The notes below the pieces were generated by a model that saw only the letters and a list, made by a program, of their open reading frames with translations, did not search any database and was not told the origin of the DNA. This document shows positions 28,950-38,060 of a stretch of DNA of 64,000 nt, in pieces. Origin of the DNA: Pseudomonas svalbardensis (GTDB lineage Bacteria > Pseudomonadota > Gammaproteobacteria > Pseudomonadales > Pseudomonadaceae); NCBI RefSeq assembly GCF_030053115.1, contig NZ_CP125619.1, positions 2,801,501-2,865,500 of the forward strand. The letters are read 5' to 3'. The stretch's first letter is position 1. The number at the start of each line of letters is the position of its first letter. The translations under genes were made by a program, and so were the position numbers.

Positions 28950-29221
28950 GGGCATGTCCTGAGGGATGAAGGTGTTGTCCATCATCGCGCAACGTCGGCG
29001 CAGGATCTGTCGAAAGGGCAGGGTTAAACGGGTTTCGCGATGCTCGATCGGCGACGGCCCGGCAGATTCGACGGGCGAAAGGAATCTGCCGTTTGGCGGG
29101 GTGAAAACAGTCGATCCGAATTTCTCAGGGGCCAAGTTCGGCGTAGATCGTTTCGCGCAAGGCTTAACCTGAACACCATCGCAACCACCTCCCGGTTGCC
29201 GGACTCACGATGGGAAATGCC

Positions 29222-30514
29222 ATGAATAGCAAAGTCGACGAAACCCTTCATTTGCTCCGTCAGCGCGATCAATTCGTGCCGCGTGGCCTGGTTACCGCTC
29301 ACCCGTTGGTGATCGATCGCGCCCAAGGTACCGAGTTGTGGGACGTGGACGGCAAGCGCTACCTGGATTTTGTCGGCGGCATCGGTGTGCTGAACATCGG
29401 TCACAACCACCCGAAGGTGGTCGCTGCGGTGCTGGCGCAATTGCAAAAGGTCTCTCACGCCTGTTTCCAGGTGGTGGCCTATAAGCCTTATCTGGACCTG
29501 GCCCAGCGCCTGTGCGAAATGATCGGTGGCAAAGAAGCGTATAAAGCGGCGTTCTTTACTTCCGGTGCCGAGGCGGTGGAAAACGCGGTGAAGATCGCCC
29601 GCGCTCACACTAACCGCTCGGCCGTGATCGCCTTCCGCGGCGGCTTCCACGGCCGTACCTTGCTCGGCACCACGCTGACCGGCATGAGCCAGCCGTACAA
29701 GCAGAACTTCGGGCCGTTCGCCCCGGAGGTGTTCCACACCCCGTATCCGAATGCGTATCGCGGTGTCACCAGTGAGATGGCGCTCAAGGCCCTCGACGAG
29801 TTGCTGGCCACCCAGGTTGCCCCTGAGCGTGTCGCCGCGATCATCATCGAACCGGTGCAGGGCGACGGTGGTTTCCTGTCGGCACCGGCGGAGTTTCTCC
29901 AGGCCTTGCGCGGGCTGACTGAAAAGCACGGCATTGTGCTGATTCTCGATGAAATCCAGACCGGTTTCGGCCGTACCGGCAAGTGGTTCGGTTTCCAGCA
30001 CGCCGGCATTCAGCCCGACCTGGTGACCGTCGCCAAAAGTCTGGCCGGTGGCTTGCCGTTGTCCGGGGTGGTCGGCAAGGTCGAGATCATGGACGCGCCG
30101 CTGCCCGGCGGCCTGGGCGGCACGTACGGTGGCAACGCCTTGTCCTGCGCCGCCGCGCTGGCGGTGATCGATGCCTTCGAGGAAGAACAACTGCTGGCCC
30201 GCGCCGAAGCACTGGGCGAGCGTTTGCGTCAGGGGCTGCTGCGTTTGCAGGCCCGTTACGGGCAAATCGGCGACGTGCGCGGCACCGGGTTCATGCTGGC
30301 AATCGAATTGATCAAGGATGACGCGGCCCGCACGCCGGACGCTGACCTGAATCAGCGACTGATCGATGAAGCCCGGGCCGGCGGTTTACTGGTGATCAAA
30401 TGCGGTGTGTACCGCAACGTCCTGCGCTTCCTCGCACCGCTGGTGACCACCGAAGCACAGGTCGATGAAGCGCTGCAGATTCTTGAAGCGGCATTGGCAC
30501 GCGTCTTGAACTGA
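29222..30514 (+). CDS. gabT: 4-aminobutyrate aminotransferase (class III, PLP)
   Basis: 430 residues from the ATG at 29222. PLP-binding motifs: GAEAVE (115-120), Asp243 in LILDEIQTGFGRTG and the Schiff-base Lys272 in VAKSLAGG. The N-terminus VPRGLVTAHPLVIDRAQG and GGIGVLNIGHNHP is the GabT pattern. It converts 4-aminobutyrate and 2-oxoglutarate to succinate semialdehyde and glutamate, and could feed the semialdehyde dehydrogenase encoded about 4 kb upstream. Paralogues acting on other omega-amino acids are not excluded. Confidence 0.87.
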   Translation: MNSKVDETLHLLRQRDQFVPRGLVTAHPLVIDRAQGTELWDVDGKRYLDFVGGIGVLNIGHNHPKVVAAVLAQLQKVSHACFQVVAYKPYLDLAQRLCEMIGGKEAYKAAFFTSGAEAVENAVKIARAHTNRSAVIAFRGGFHGRTLLGTTLTGMSQPYKQNFGPFAPEVFHTPYPNAYRGVTSEMALKALDELLATQVAPERVAAIIIEPVQGDGGFLSAPAEFLQALRGLTEKHGIVLILDEIQTGFGRTGKWFGFQHAGIQPDLVTVAKSLAGGLPLSGVVGKVEIMDAPLPGGLGGTYGGNALSCAAALAVIDAFEEEQLLARAEALGERLRQGLLRLQARYGQIGDVRGTGFMLAIELIKDDAARTPDADLNQRLIDEARAGGLLVIKCGVYRNVLRFLAPLVTTEAQVDEALQILEAALARVLN

Positions 30515-30609
30515 GCCCATGGCCGCTCTGGGCGGTGCCACAAGGCATCGTCCGTGAGCGTTTATGGAGCATGGATTGATGGAATGCATCATCGGAGGCT
30601 TTGCGCACC

Positions 30610-31266
30610 ATGGGGCTGACTGATTATCGAGCACTGCTCATCGATTGCGATGAGGTCCTGGTCGATCGGGACTCGGGTGTCTGGACGGCACTGCAACCGC
30701 TGCTGGACAGCCGAGGCGGTCATTCGGACAAGGAACAGGTGCTGGCCGAATACAGCGAGGTGGTGCGAGCGCTGTATCCGCGTTTCGCTGAACTGGGCTT
30801 TAGTGGCGTGCTGTGTTTCGCCCATCGCCAGTTGGCCGAGCGCTGGGGCCTGAAAGCCAGCTGGGAGGAGGGCATGAGCTTTGCCCGTTCGGTGGCCGGC
30901 TGGTCGCTGTTCGAGGACGCGCCCGGGGCGATGTTGTACCTGCGCAAGTTCTACCGCTTGCTGGTGCACGGCGACCGGGGCGTCGAGGATCGAGGGCTGC
31001 TGTGTGAGCGGTTGGGGATCCTGCCCGACGATTTCATTTCACTGGCCAGCGACCCTTTACTCGATCCGCAGTGGTTAAAGGCCAACGATTTTGAAGCCGG
31101 CAACATCCTGCACGTGACCCGACCTTCGGCCGATCGACAGGCGGCCAAAGACGTGTGCCTGATCTGTCGCGGCCGGTCAAAACGCCCCACGCCTTGCGCG
31201 GCGGATTACTGTATTAACAGCATGGCGGATCTGGTGGCTCAGCATCAGCTGTCTTTACGGCGCTGA
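30610..31266 (+). CDS. HAD-superfamily hydrolase-like protein
   Basis: 218 residues from the ATG at 30610, with GGAGG at 30594-30598. Motif I is LIDCDEVLVD (two aspartates with the right spacing, but the usual DGT/DGV is CDEV). The helical cap resembles haloacid-dehalogenase proteins. The C-terminal tail has four cysteines in CLICRGRSKRPTPCAADYC. Activity is uncertain. It lies between gabT and an Lrp-type regulator on the same strand. Confidence 0.7.
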   Translation: MGLTDYRALLIDCDEVLVDRDSGVWTALQPLLDSRGGHSDKEQVLAEYSEVVRALYPRFAELGFSGVLCFAHRQLAERWGLKASWEEGMSFARSVAGWSLFEDAPGAMLYLRKFYRLLVHGDRGVEDRGLLCERLGILPDDFISLASDPLLDPQWLKANDFEAGNILHVTRPSADRQAAKDVCLICRGRSKRPTPCAADYCINSMADLVAQHQLSLRR

Positions 31267-31311
31267 TTTTGCTAGAAGATTGTCTTACAGACGGCAGTCA
31301 AGAGGTACGCA

Positions 31312-31800
31312 ATGGAAGGGTTAGTCAAACTGGACCGAATCGACATCAGCATCCTGGTGGAGCTGCAAAAGGACGGGCGCATGACCAACGTCAGCCTGGC
31401 CGATGCGGTGGGGTTGTCGGCCAGTCCCTGCCTGCAACGGGTCAAACGGCTTGAGTCGGCCGGGTATATTTCCAGCTACAAGGCGCACCTGAACCTGGCC
31501 AAGATCACCGATTCGGTGACGGTGTTTACCGAGATCACCTTGAGCGACCACAAGCGCGAAGACTTCGCCAAGTTCGAGTCCAATATCCGTCTGGTGGACG
31601 AAGTGCTCGAATGCCATTTGATCAGCGGTGGCTACGATTATCTGGTGCGCTTCATGACCCGCAGCATCCAGCATTATCAGGAAGTGATCGAAAGCCTGCT
31701 GGACAAGAACATCGGCATCTCCAAGTACTTCAGTTACATCGTCATCAAATCTCCGGTGCTCAAGGACGGCGTGCCGCTGCGTAAGTTGCTGCGCCACTGA
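31312..31800 (+). CDS. Lrp/AsnC-family transcriptional regulator
   Basis: 162 residues. The N-terminal helix-turn-helix (LDRIDISILVELQKDGRMTNVSLADAVGLSASPCLQRVKRLE) and C-terminal RAM effector domain (ECHLISGGYDYLVRFMTRS) are both intact. Lrp-type regulators respond to amino acids. The upstream gabT makes an amino-acid catabolic target plausible, but this is positional inference. Confidence 0.9.
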   Translation: MEGLVKLDRIDISILVELQKDGRMTNVSLADAVGLSASPCLQRVKRLESAGYISSYKAHLNLAKITDSVTVFTEITLSDHKREDFAKFESNIRLVDEVLECHLISGGYDYLVRFMTRSIQHYQEVIESLLDKNIGISKYFSYIVIKSPVLKDGVPLRKLLRH

Positions 31801-31830
31801 CAGACTCCATTCTCAATACCAACACGAATC

Positions 31831-31920
31831 CCCTGTGGGAGCGGGCTTGCTCGCGAAGAGGCCGTGTCAGTCGATAGAAATATCAACTGACAAACCGCTT
31901 TCGCGAGCAAGCCCGCTTGT
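31831..31920. repeat. REP pair (inverted REP doublet)
   Basis: CCCTGTGGGAGCGGGCTTGC with TCGCGAA following at 31831-31857, and the inverse TTCGCGAGCAAGCCCGC at about 31900-31917, form an inverted doublet directly after the Lrp gene. Between it and 32190 no gene is visible. Confidence 0.85.
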
Positions 31921-32190
31921 GTCTTGCAGCGCCGTCTGCACCGCGTTTGGACATGAGTTCGTTAGATCCCCTCAACATGCTTCATGCTGGCGCAGGCCGC
32001 ATAAACAGCTGTTTGCAGCCTGCAAAACAGTCGTCAGATGCGCTCTGACCGATGATTTCGAAACAACGCGCAAAAGTCTCTGCGGTGTAATGCGTTTAGA
32101 GAGAGGGGAGCGGTTTGTTGTCCGGCTGGTTTCGATAAAACGATGCGGCTGCCACGACCCGCTGAATAACACCAATCGGAGCGAAAAAAA

Positions 32191-32967
32191 ATGCGAATGA
32201 GCAACGCAAAAGCACTATTGGGTTACGGCGTTTTACTGCTGGCGAGCAGCAGCGAGGCGCATCAGATCTGGTAGGAACAACCACCCGGGCAACCCCTGGC
32301 GTTGTACTACGGGGAATATGACAAGAACATGCTGGAAGTCACACCGGGCGGGATGGATCGGTTCCAGCAACTCAAGGGCTGGTCGATCAGCGACCGGTCC
32401 CAGCCATTAACGCTGACCTTGCAGCGCCAAGCGTTTGCGGTGGCGCATCAAACCCGGGCAGATGACTCGTTGCTGGCCCAGGACCCGCACTATCCGATCT
32501 TCGACCTTCATGAGGCGGACAAGGCGCTAAAGACGCACTGGACGCCGGCGACCCGTTGGGTTGGCGACTTGCGCGCACGCACCCCGGAACTGACCCTGGA
32601 CATCGTGCCGACCGGCGTCGCCGATGCAGGCAAGGCGCAGTTCCAGGTAGTCTATGCGTCCAAACCGTTGGCCGACCAGGACGTGGTGCTGGAAACCGGC
32701 TCCGGTGAAGTGTTCACCCAGCGCACCGACGCCTCGGGCAAAGTCAGCTTCGAGCTGCCGTGGCAGGGCACTTACGTGGTAGCCGTGGAATACAAGGACC
32801 GCACGCCCGGCGAGCGCATCAGTCCTCAAGGCAAAGCGGAACCGTTCGATATAAAGAGCTTCAGTTCGACATTGTCGTTCTATCGATCACAGGGCCAGAC
32901 GCCGTTGCCGCGAGCGCCGTCGCAGCTGCCGGCATCGGAAGTCGCCAGGCTCAAGAAACAGGCCTGA
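32191..32967 (+). pseudogene. DUF4198-like secreted protein with in-frame amber codon
   Basis: The ATG at 32191, with CGGAGCG upstream, starts a signal peptide (GYGVLLLASSSEA|HQIW). The 28th codon is TAG at 32272-32274, and the same frame then continues for 231 codons (LALYYGEYDKNMLEVTPGGMDRF ... SEVARLKKQA). The family is a periplasmic beta-sandwich protein, often linked to metal uptake. The stop falls just after the signal cleavage site, so no mature product is made without readthrough. The remainder looks intact, so the mutation is recent. Confidence 0.8.
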
Positions 32968-32995
32968 CCCCTCGACCATTACATGAGTGACTGAT

Positions 32996-34201
32996 ATGAC
33001 CCCATCTTCAGGATTGGCAGGGCAGGCGACAACCGCTTCCCCTGCGCTTGCAACCACTGCCGTCAAGGCCAACACCCGAATGCTGGCGATCGACGCCCTG
33101 CGCGGCTTCGTCATGCTGTTGATGCTGATCGACCATGTGCGGGAAACCTTTCTGCTGCACCGTCAGGTCACCGACCCGATCGATGCGTTGAGCGTCACGC
33201 CGGACCTGTACTTCACCCGCATGCTCAGCGAGATCTGCGCGCCGGCATTCATCTTCCTCACCGGTTTGTCGGCCTGGCTCTACAGCCAGAAACACACGGC
33301 GAAAGAAACCTCGGTGTTCCTGCTCAAGCGTGGGTTGTTCCTGGTGTTTCTCGAAGTCACCTTCGTGTGCTTTGCCTGGAACGCCGAGTTCCCGCCCAAG
33401 ACGCTATGGCTGCAGGTGATCTGGTGCATCGGCATCTGCATGATTGTGCTCGCCGGGTTGCTGCACTTCAAACGCGCTTGGCTGATCGTACTCGGCGTGG
33501 CCATTGTCGCCGGGCACAACCTGCTCGATGGCGTGACCGTGGGGCCGGAGTCGCCGTTCTTCGTGCCGTGGTCGATCCTGCATCAGCGGGTGTTCATCGA
33601 CATCACTGAATTCACCCGGGCCCGCACCACTTACCCGGTATTGCCCTGGATTGGCGTGATCCTGCTGGGGTGGGGGATCGGGCCGTGGTTCGGCAAGGAA
33701 ATGGACCCGGCCGAGCGGATTTCCCGTCTGCTCAGACTGGGCGCCGGCCTGCTGGTGGCGTTCGTGTTCATTCGCTACCTGAACGTCTATGGCGAGAAAC
33801 CCTGGGTGCAGACTGGTGACTCGTTGCGCACCTTCATGAGTTTCATGAGCGCCAAGAAGTACCCGCCCTCGCTGATGTTCCTGATGCCGACGATTGGCCT
33901 TTCGCTGATCTTGCTGGCGCTGTTCGAGAAGCTGCAGGATCGCTGGTCCACCGCGACCCTGGCGATTTACGGCGGGGCGCCGATGTTCTTCTATTTGCTG
34001 CACTTGTACGTACTCAAGGCCATGTATCTGGTGGCGGTCGCGATCTGGGGCGCCAATCAGGGGGCGTACTATGGCTTCGACAACCTGCCCACGGTGTGGC
34101 TGTGGAGTGTGATCCTCGGGGTGTTGCTGTTCTTCCCTACGCGCTGGTTCGCCAACCTCAAACAGCGCCGCCGCGATATCGCGATCCTCAAATACCTCTG
34201 A
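32996..34201 (+). CDS. DUF1624 / heparan-alpha-glucosaminide N-acetyltransferase-like membrane protein
   Basis: 401 residues from the ATG at 32996; a GTG at 32987 is an alternative. About ten membrane helices. The first helix region RMLAIDALRGFVMLLMLIDHVRETF carries the D-x-x-R-G and D-H pair typical of DUF1624/HGSNAT-type acyltransferases. The rest, including APAFIFLTGLSAWLYSQ, matches the same family. Substrate is unknown. It follows the broken DUF4198 gene by 28 bases, so the two probably formed an operon. Confidence 0.8.
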   Translation: MTPSSGLAGQATTASPALATTAVKANTRMLAIDALRGFVMLLMLIDHVRETFLLHRQVTDPIDALSVTPDLYFTRMLSEICAPAFIFLTGLSAWLYSQKHTAKETSVFLLKRGLFLVFLEVTFVCFAWNAEFPPKTLWLQVIWCIGICMIVLAGLLHFKRAWLIVLGVAIVAGHNLLDGVTVGPESPFFVPWSILHQRVFIDITEFTRARTTYPVLPWIGVILLGWGIGPWFGKEMDPAERISRLLRLGAGLLVAFVFIRYLNVYGEKPWVQTGDSLRTFMSFMSAKKYPPSLMFLMPTIGLSLILLALFEKLQDRWSTATLAIYGGAPMFFYLLHLYVLKAMYLVAVAIWGANQGAYYGFDNLPTVWLWSVILGVLLFFPTRWFANLKQRRRDIAILKYL

Positions 34202-34293
34202 CGTGACTGTATGCCGGACCCCGTCAGGTGGCAGGTTCTGAACTGGAACGGAACAGCCTTTGTGCACTTTTATAAGGCTGCGCCACCTCGCGC

Positions 34294-34391
34294 TGCACTA
34301 TGCGAAGGCAAATATCGGGCGTTCATGGGCACCCGTGGTCAACGTTTACTGGCGCAAGGACTGCCAATGGTCGACTGGCACAAAGTCTGCA
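34294..34391 (+). promoter_or_regulatory. Sigma-54 type promoter with candidate NtrC site for nirBD
   Basis: TGGCACAAAGTCTGCA at 34376-34391 keeps the invariant GG-N10-GC of the -24/-12 class, with one mismatch in the -12 box. About 70 bases upstream, TGCACTATGCGAAGGCA (34294-34310) resembles the NtrC operator (TGCAC ... GTGCA). Together they predict NtrC/sigma-54 control of nitrite assimilation. The ORF-like frames here look random. Confidence 0.65.
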
Positions 34392-34492
34392 AGACACTGT
34401 TCAGGCCCACTGTGAACGCAGTCGAGTGGGCAGCCCCCTCGGTCAACGACGATCGATTGACCGAACAGGTCGCGGGCAACATCGGTGGATCC

Positions 34493-34570
34493 GGCATAGA
34501 TGCCTGACTTAGCACCGTAAACGAACAGGCAAAGACGCCTGGAACCGCAAGGTTTCAGGCGTTTTTTTTT
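34493..34570 (+). promoter_or_regulatory. ANTAR-target RNA leader with intrinsic terminator (NasT-type antitermination)
   Basis: Two hairpins each carry a six-base loop with A at position 1 and G at position 4, the ANTAR recognition rule. P1 has stem GGC/GCC (34493-34504) and loop ATAGAT; P2 has stem CAGGC/GCCTG (34526-34541) and loop AAAGAC. The 3' side of P2 is also the 5' side of a 12-bp terminator stem (34535-34546 with 34551-34562, loop GCAA), followed by nine T residues. NasT binding to P1-P2 would block the terminator and let nirB be transcribed, as known for nas leaders in Azotobacter and Pseudomonas. Confidence 0.85.
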
Positions 34571-34602
34571 GCTTTTTGAACAGCTATCGACGGGTGTCTC
34601 TT

Positions 34603-37164
34603 ATGAATTCCAATGTGGCCACTTTGAACAAGCTGCAAACGCTGATCGTGATCGGCAATGGCATGGTCGGACATCATTGTGTCGAACAGCTGATCGAACG
34701 CGGTGCCCTTGATCAGTATCGGCTGCACGTCTTCAGCGAGGAGCCGATGCGTGCCTACGACCGCGTGCACCTTTCCGAGTATTTCTCCGGCCGTGATGCC
34801 GAGTCGCTGGCCCTCGGTGAAGCCTCGCTGTATCAGACCCCGGGCGTCACGCTGCATCTGGGGGTGCCGGTCCTGGAAATCGACCGCGTCCGCCGCCAGG
34901 TGATCACCGCGCAAGGCTGCGTTTCCTACGACAAATTGGTGCTGGCCACCGGGTCCTATCCGTTTGTGCCGCTAATCGAAGGCGCCGAGGGCGATTCGCG
35001 CCTGGTGTATCGCACCCTTGAAGACCTCGACGCCATTCGTGCCGCGGCAAGCAACGCCCGACGCGGTGTGGTCGTCGGCGGTGGCTTGCTCGGCCTGGAA
35101 GCCGCCAACGCCCTGACAACCCTGGGGCTGGAAGCTCATGTGGTGGAATTCGCCCCGCGTCTGATGCCGGTGCAGTTGGACGAGTACGGTGGTCTGGCGC
35201 TCAAGGCGCAGATCGAACGCCTCGGCGTCGGTGTGCACCTGTCGCGCGGGACTCAGTCGATAAGCGCAGGCGAGGAATACCGCTATCGGATGAACTTCGC
35301 CAATGACGAATTTCTTGAAACCGACCTGATCGTGTTTTCCGCCGGTATCCGTGCGCAAGACGCACTGGCTCGTCAATGCTCGCTGGAAGTCGGCCCGCGC
35401 GGCGGTGTGGTGATTGACGACCAATGCCAGAGCAGCGATCCAAACATCTACGCCATCGGCGAGTGTGCCGCGTGGAAGGGCAGCATTTTTGGCCTGGTCG
35501 CCCCGGGCTACCAAATGGCGCGCGGTGTTGCCGCACTGCTGTGCAACGAAACCGCCGAGCCGTTCATGGGCGCGGACATGTCGACCAAGCTCAAACTGCT
35601 GGGCGTCGATGTCGGTTCCATCGGCGACGCGCATGGCAGCACGCCGGGCGCGCGCAGTTATCAGTTTATCGACGAGACCACGGCCAGCTATCGACGCCTG
35701 GTGGTGGACGCGACGGGCAAGCATGTACTCGGTGCGGTGCTGGTCGGTGACAACAGCTACTACGACACGCTGCTGCAATACATGCAGAACGCGATTGCGC
35801 TGCCGGCGGAACCCGCCAGCCTGATTCTGCCGTCGTCCGAAGGCGCACCGACCCTGGGCCCGGGCGCGTTGCCCGAAGCGGCCACGGTGTGCTCGTGCCA
35901 CAACGTCACCAAGGGTTCCATTTGCTCGGCCATCGACGGTGGCTGCACCGACTTCGGCCTGCTCAAATCGCAGACCAAGGCCTGCACCGGTTGCGGTGGT
36001 TGTGCCGGGTTGCTCAAGCAGGTGTTCGAACATGAGTTGATTGCCCGTGGCGTCAGCGTCGACAAAAGCCTGTGCGAACACTTTGCCTATACCCGTCAGG
36101 AGCTGTATGCGCTGGTGCGGGTAGAAGGGGTGATCACCTTCGAAGAACTGCTGGCCAAGCATGGCCGTGGTCACACCGGTTGCGACGTGTGCAAACCGGC
36201 GGTGGGATCGATCCTCGCGTCGTGCTGGAACCAGCCGATCATGGACGCCTCACTGGTGCCGTTGCAGGACACCAACGACACCTTCATGGCCAACATGCAG
36301 AAAAACGGCACCTATTCGGTGGTGCCACGCATCCCCGGTGGCGAGATCACCGCCGACAAACTGATCGCGATCGGTGTGGTGGCGAAGAAATACGACCTCT
36401 ACACCAAAATCACCGGCGGCCAGCGTATCGACCTGTTTGGCGCGCAGTTGCATGAATTGCCGGACATCTGGGCCGAACTGATTGAAGCCGGTTTCGAAAC
36501 CGGGCATGCCTACGGCAAATCGACCCGGACGGTGAAGTCCTGTGTCGGCAGCACCTGGTGCCGTTACGGCGTGCAGGACAGCGTGCAAATGGCCCTGACC
36601 ATCGAGGACCGTTACAAGGGGCTGCGCTCGCCGCACAAGCTCAAATTCGCGGTGTCCGGTTGCACTCGGGAATGCGCCGAGGCCCAGAGCAAAGACGTTG
36701 GCGTGATCGCCACCGAGAAAGGCTGGAACCTTTACATCGCCGGCAACGGTGGCATGCGCCCACGTCACGCCGAGCTGTTCGCCACCGACCTCGACGATGC
36801 GACCCTGATCCGCTACATCGACCGCTTCCTGATGTTCTACATCCGCACTGCCGACAAATTGCAGCGTACCTCGGTGTGGCGCGAAAGCCTGGAAGGCGGC
36901 CTCGATTACCTCAAGGATGTGATCATCAACGACAGCCTGGGACTGGGTGAAGAGCTCGAATCGCAGATGCAACTGGTGGTCAACCGCTATGAATGCGAAT
37001 GGGCCAACGCCCTTAAAGACCCGGAAAAACTCAAGCGCTTCCGTACCTTCGTCAACGATAAACGCCCAGACCCGGACATCCACTTTGTCCAGGAACGCGG
37101 CCAGCGGCGCCCGATCATGGCCGCCGAACTCAACCTTATCCCTGTTATCGAGGAGATTGCCTGA
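34603..37164 (+). CDS. nirB: Assimilatory nitrite reductase, large subunit (NAD(P)H)
   Basis: 853 residues from the ATG at 34603. FAD motif VIGNGMVGHHC at residues 16-26 and NAD motif VVVGGGLLGLEAA near 155. BFD-like [2Fe-2S] cysteines lie at about 430-462 (CSCHNVTKGSIC, CTGCGGC). The siroheme/[4Fe-4S] site has Cys647 and Cys653 (CVGSTWC) and Cys687 and Cys691 (CTRECAEAQ). It reduces nitrite to ammonium in the cytoplasm with NirD. Expression is likely under NtrC and the ANTAR leader described upstream. The assimilatory nitrate reductase gene often found downstream is absent here. Confidence 0.95.
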   Translation: MNSNVATLNKLQTLIVIGNGMVGHHCVEQLIERGALDQYRLHVFSEEPMRAYDRVHLSEYFSGRDAESLALGEASLYQTPGVTLHLGVPVLEIDRVRRQVITAQGCVSYDKLVLATGSYPFVPLIEGAEGDSRLVYRTLEDLDAIRAAASNARRGVVVGGGLLGLEAANALTTLGLEAHVVEFAPRLMPVQLDEYGGLALKAQIERLGVGVHLSRGTQSISAGEEYRYRMNFANDEFLETDLIVFSAGIRAQDALARQCSLEVGPRGGVVIDDQCQSSDPNIYAIGECAAWKGSIFGLVAPGYQMARGVAALLCNETAEPFMGADMSTKLKLLGVDVGSIGDAHGSTPGARSYQFIDETTASYRRLVVDATGKHVLGAVLVGDNSYYDTLLQYMQNAIALPAEPASLILPSSEGAPTLGPGALPEAATVCSCHNVTKGSICSAIDGGCTDFGLLKSQTKACTGCGGCAGLLKQVFEHELIARGVSVDKSLCEHFAYTRQELYALVRVEGVITFEELLAKHGRGHTGCDVCKPAVGSILASCWNQPIMDASLVPLQDTNDTFMANMQKNGTYSVVPRIPGGEITADKLIAIGVVAKKYDLYTKITGGQRIDLFGAQLHELPDIWAELIEAGFETGHAYGKSTRTVKSCVGSTWCRYGVQDSVQMALTIEDRYKGLRSPHKLKFAVSGCTRECAEAQSKDVGVIATEKGWNLYIAGNGGMRPRHAELFATDLDDATLIRYIDRFLMFYIRTADKLQRTSVWRESLEGGLDYLKDVIINDSLGLGEELESQMQLVVNRYECEWANALKDPEKLKRFRTFVNDKRPDPDIHFVQERGQRRPIMAAELNLIPVIEEIA

Positions 37165-37541
37165 TGAGCCAGTCCAATACCCAACGCATCGATTCCCTGG
37201 AAAACACCGAGGCCTGGCAAACGGTGTGCGAGCAACAGGACCTGGTCAGCAACTCCGGCGTCGTCGTCTGGCTCGACGGCGCGCAAGTGGCGCTGTTCTA
37301 CCTGCCGGGTGCCGAGGGTCGGACCCTCTACGCCATCGACAACCATGACCCGCAATCCGGGGCAAATGTGATCGGTCGCGGGTTGGTCGGCAGCATCAAG
37401 GGTGATCTGGTGGTTGCATCGCCGATCTACAAACAGCATTTCCGCCTTGAGGACGGCAGTTGCCTGGAGTACCCGCAACAGCGTCTGCGTGTCTGGCCTG
37501 TTCGCTTGAACGCCGGCGCGGTGCAAGTCGGGGTGGCTTGA
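37164..37541 (+). CDS. nirD: Assimilatory nitrite reductase, small subunit
   Basis: 125 residues; start overlaps the nirB stop by one base (TGATG). The protein has the Rieske-like fold of NirD but lacks the cluster-binding Cys/His motifs, as is normal for this subunit. Typical segments are SNSGVVVWLDGAQVALFYLP and YAIDNHDPQSGANVIGRGLV. It is an accessory subunit of NirB. It should not be confused with the heme d1 gene nirD at 56546-57004. Confidence 0.93.
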   Translation: MSQSNTQRIDSLENTEAWQTVCEQQDLVSNSGVVVWLDGAQVALFYLPGAEGRTLYAIDNHDPQSGANVIGRGLVGSIKGDLVVASPIYKQHFRLEDGSCLEYPQQRLRVWPVRLNAGAVQVGVA

Positions 37542-37581
37542 GCCTGTTCAACAGCATCGCGTATCCGCATCGGAGGTATTT

Positions 37582-38022
37582 ATGAAAACAGCTGCACAAT
37601 TGCTGAAACTCAAGGTCGTGCAAAACCGCCAGGTGCATAGCATCGCGCCCGATGAGATGGTGCTTGAAGCGCTGAGGATCATGGCTGAAAAGAACGTAGG
37701 CGCGCTTCCGGTGATCGAGGCTGGGCAGGTGGTCGGCGTGATCAGCGAGCGCGACTATGCGCGCAAGGTCGTTCTGCAGGGGCGCTCTTCGGTCGGTACG
37801 CCGGTGCGCGACATCATGAGTGCGCCTGTGGTGACCGCTGACAGTCAGCAGAGTATTGAGCGTTGCATGGCGGTTATGACTGACAGCCATCTGCGTCATC
37901 TTCCGGTGATGGAGGGTGGCGAACTGATGGGGCTGTTATCGATTGGGGATTTGGTCAAGGAAGCTATCGTTGAACAGGCGGATTTGATTCGGCAACTGGA
38001 GCATTACATTCGCGGGCACTGA
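37582..38022 (+). CDS. CBS-domain protein
   Basis: 146 residues containing two CBS motifs (about 15-70 and 80-140: MAEKNVGALPVIEAGQVVGVISERDYARKV and MTDSHLRHLPVMEGGELMGLLSIGDLVK). Such tandem pairs bind adenine nucleotides. It stands 40 bases after nirD and may be read from the same transcript. Its partner is unknown. Confidence 0.9.
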   Translation: MKTAAQLLKLKVVQNRQVHSIAPDEMVLEALRIMAEKNVGALPVIEAGQVVGVISERDYARKVVLQGRSSVGTPVRDIMSAPVVTADSQQSIERCMAVMTDSHLRHLPVMEGGELMGLLSIGDLVKEAIVEQADLIRQLEHYIRGH

Positions 38023-38060
38023 ATGGGTTGGCGCTACGCTGTTCACTTAAAGTTGAGGGG

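Noticed and set aside
34211-34507. 98-codon ORF between the DUF1624 gene and nirB
   Set aside because: No domain or ribosome binding site, and it covers the sigma-54 promoter and part of the ANTAR leader.
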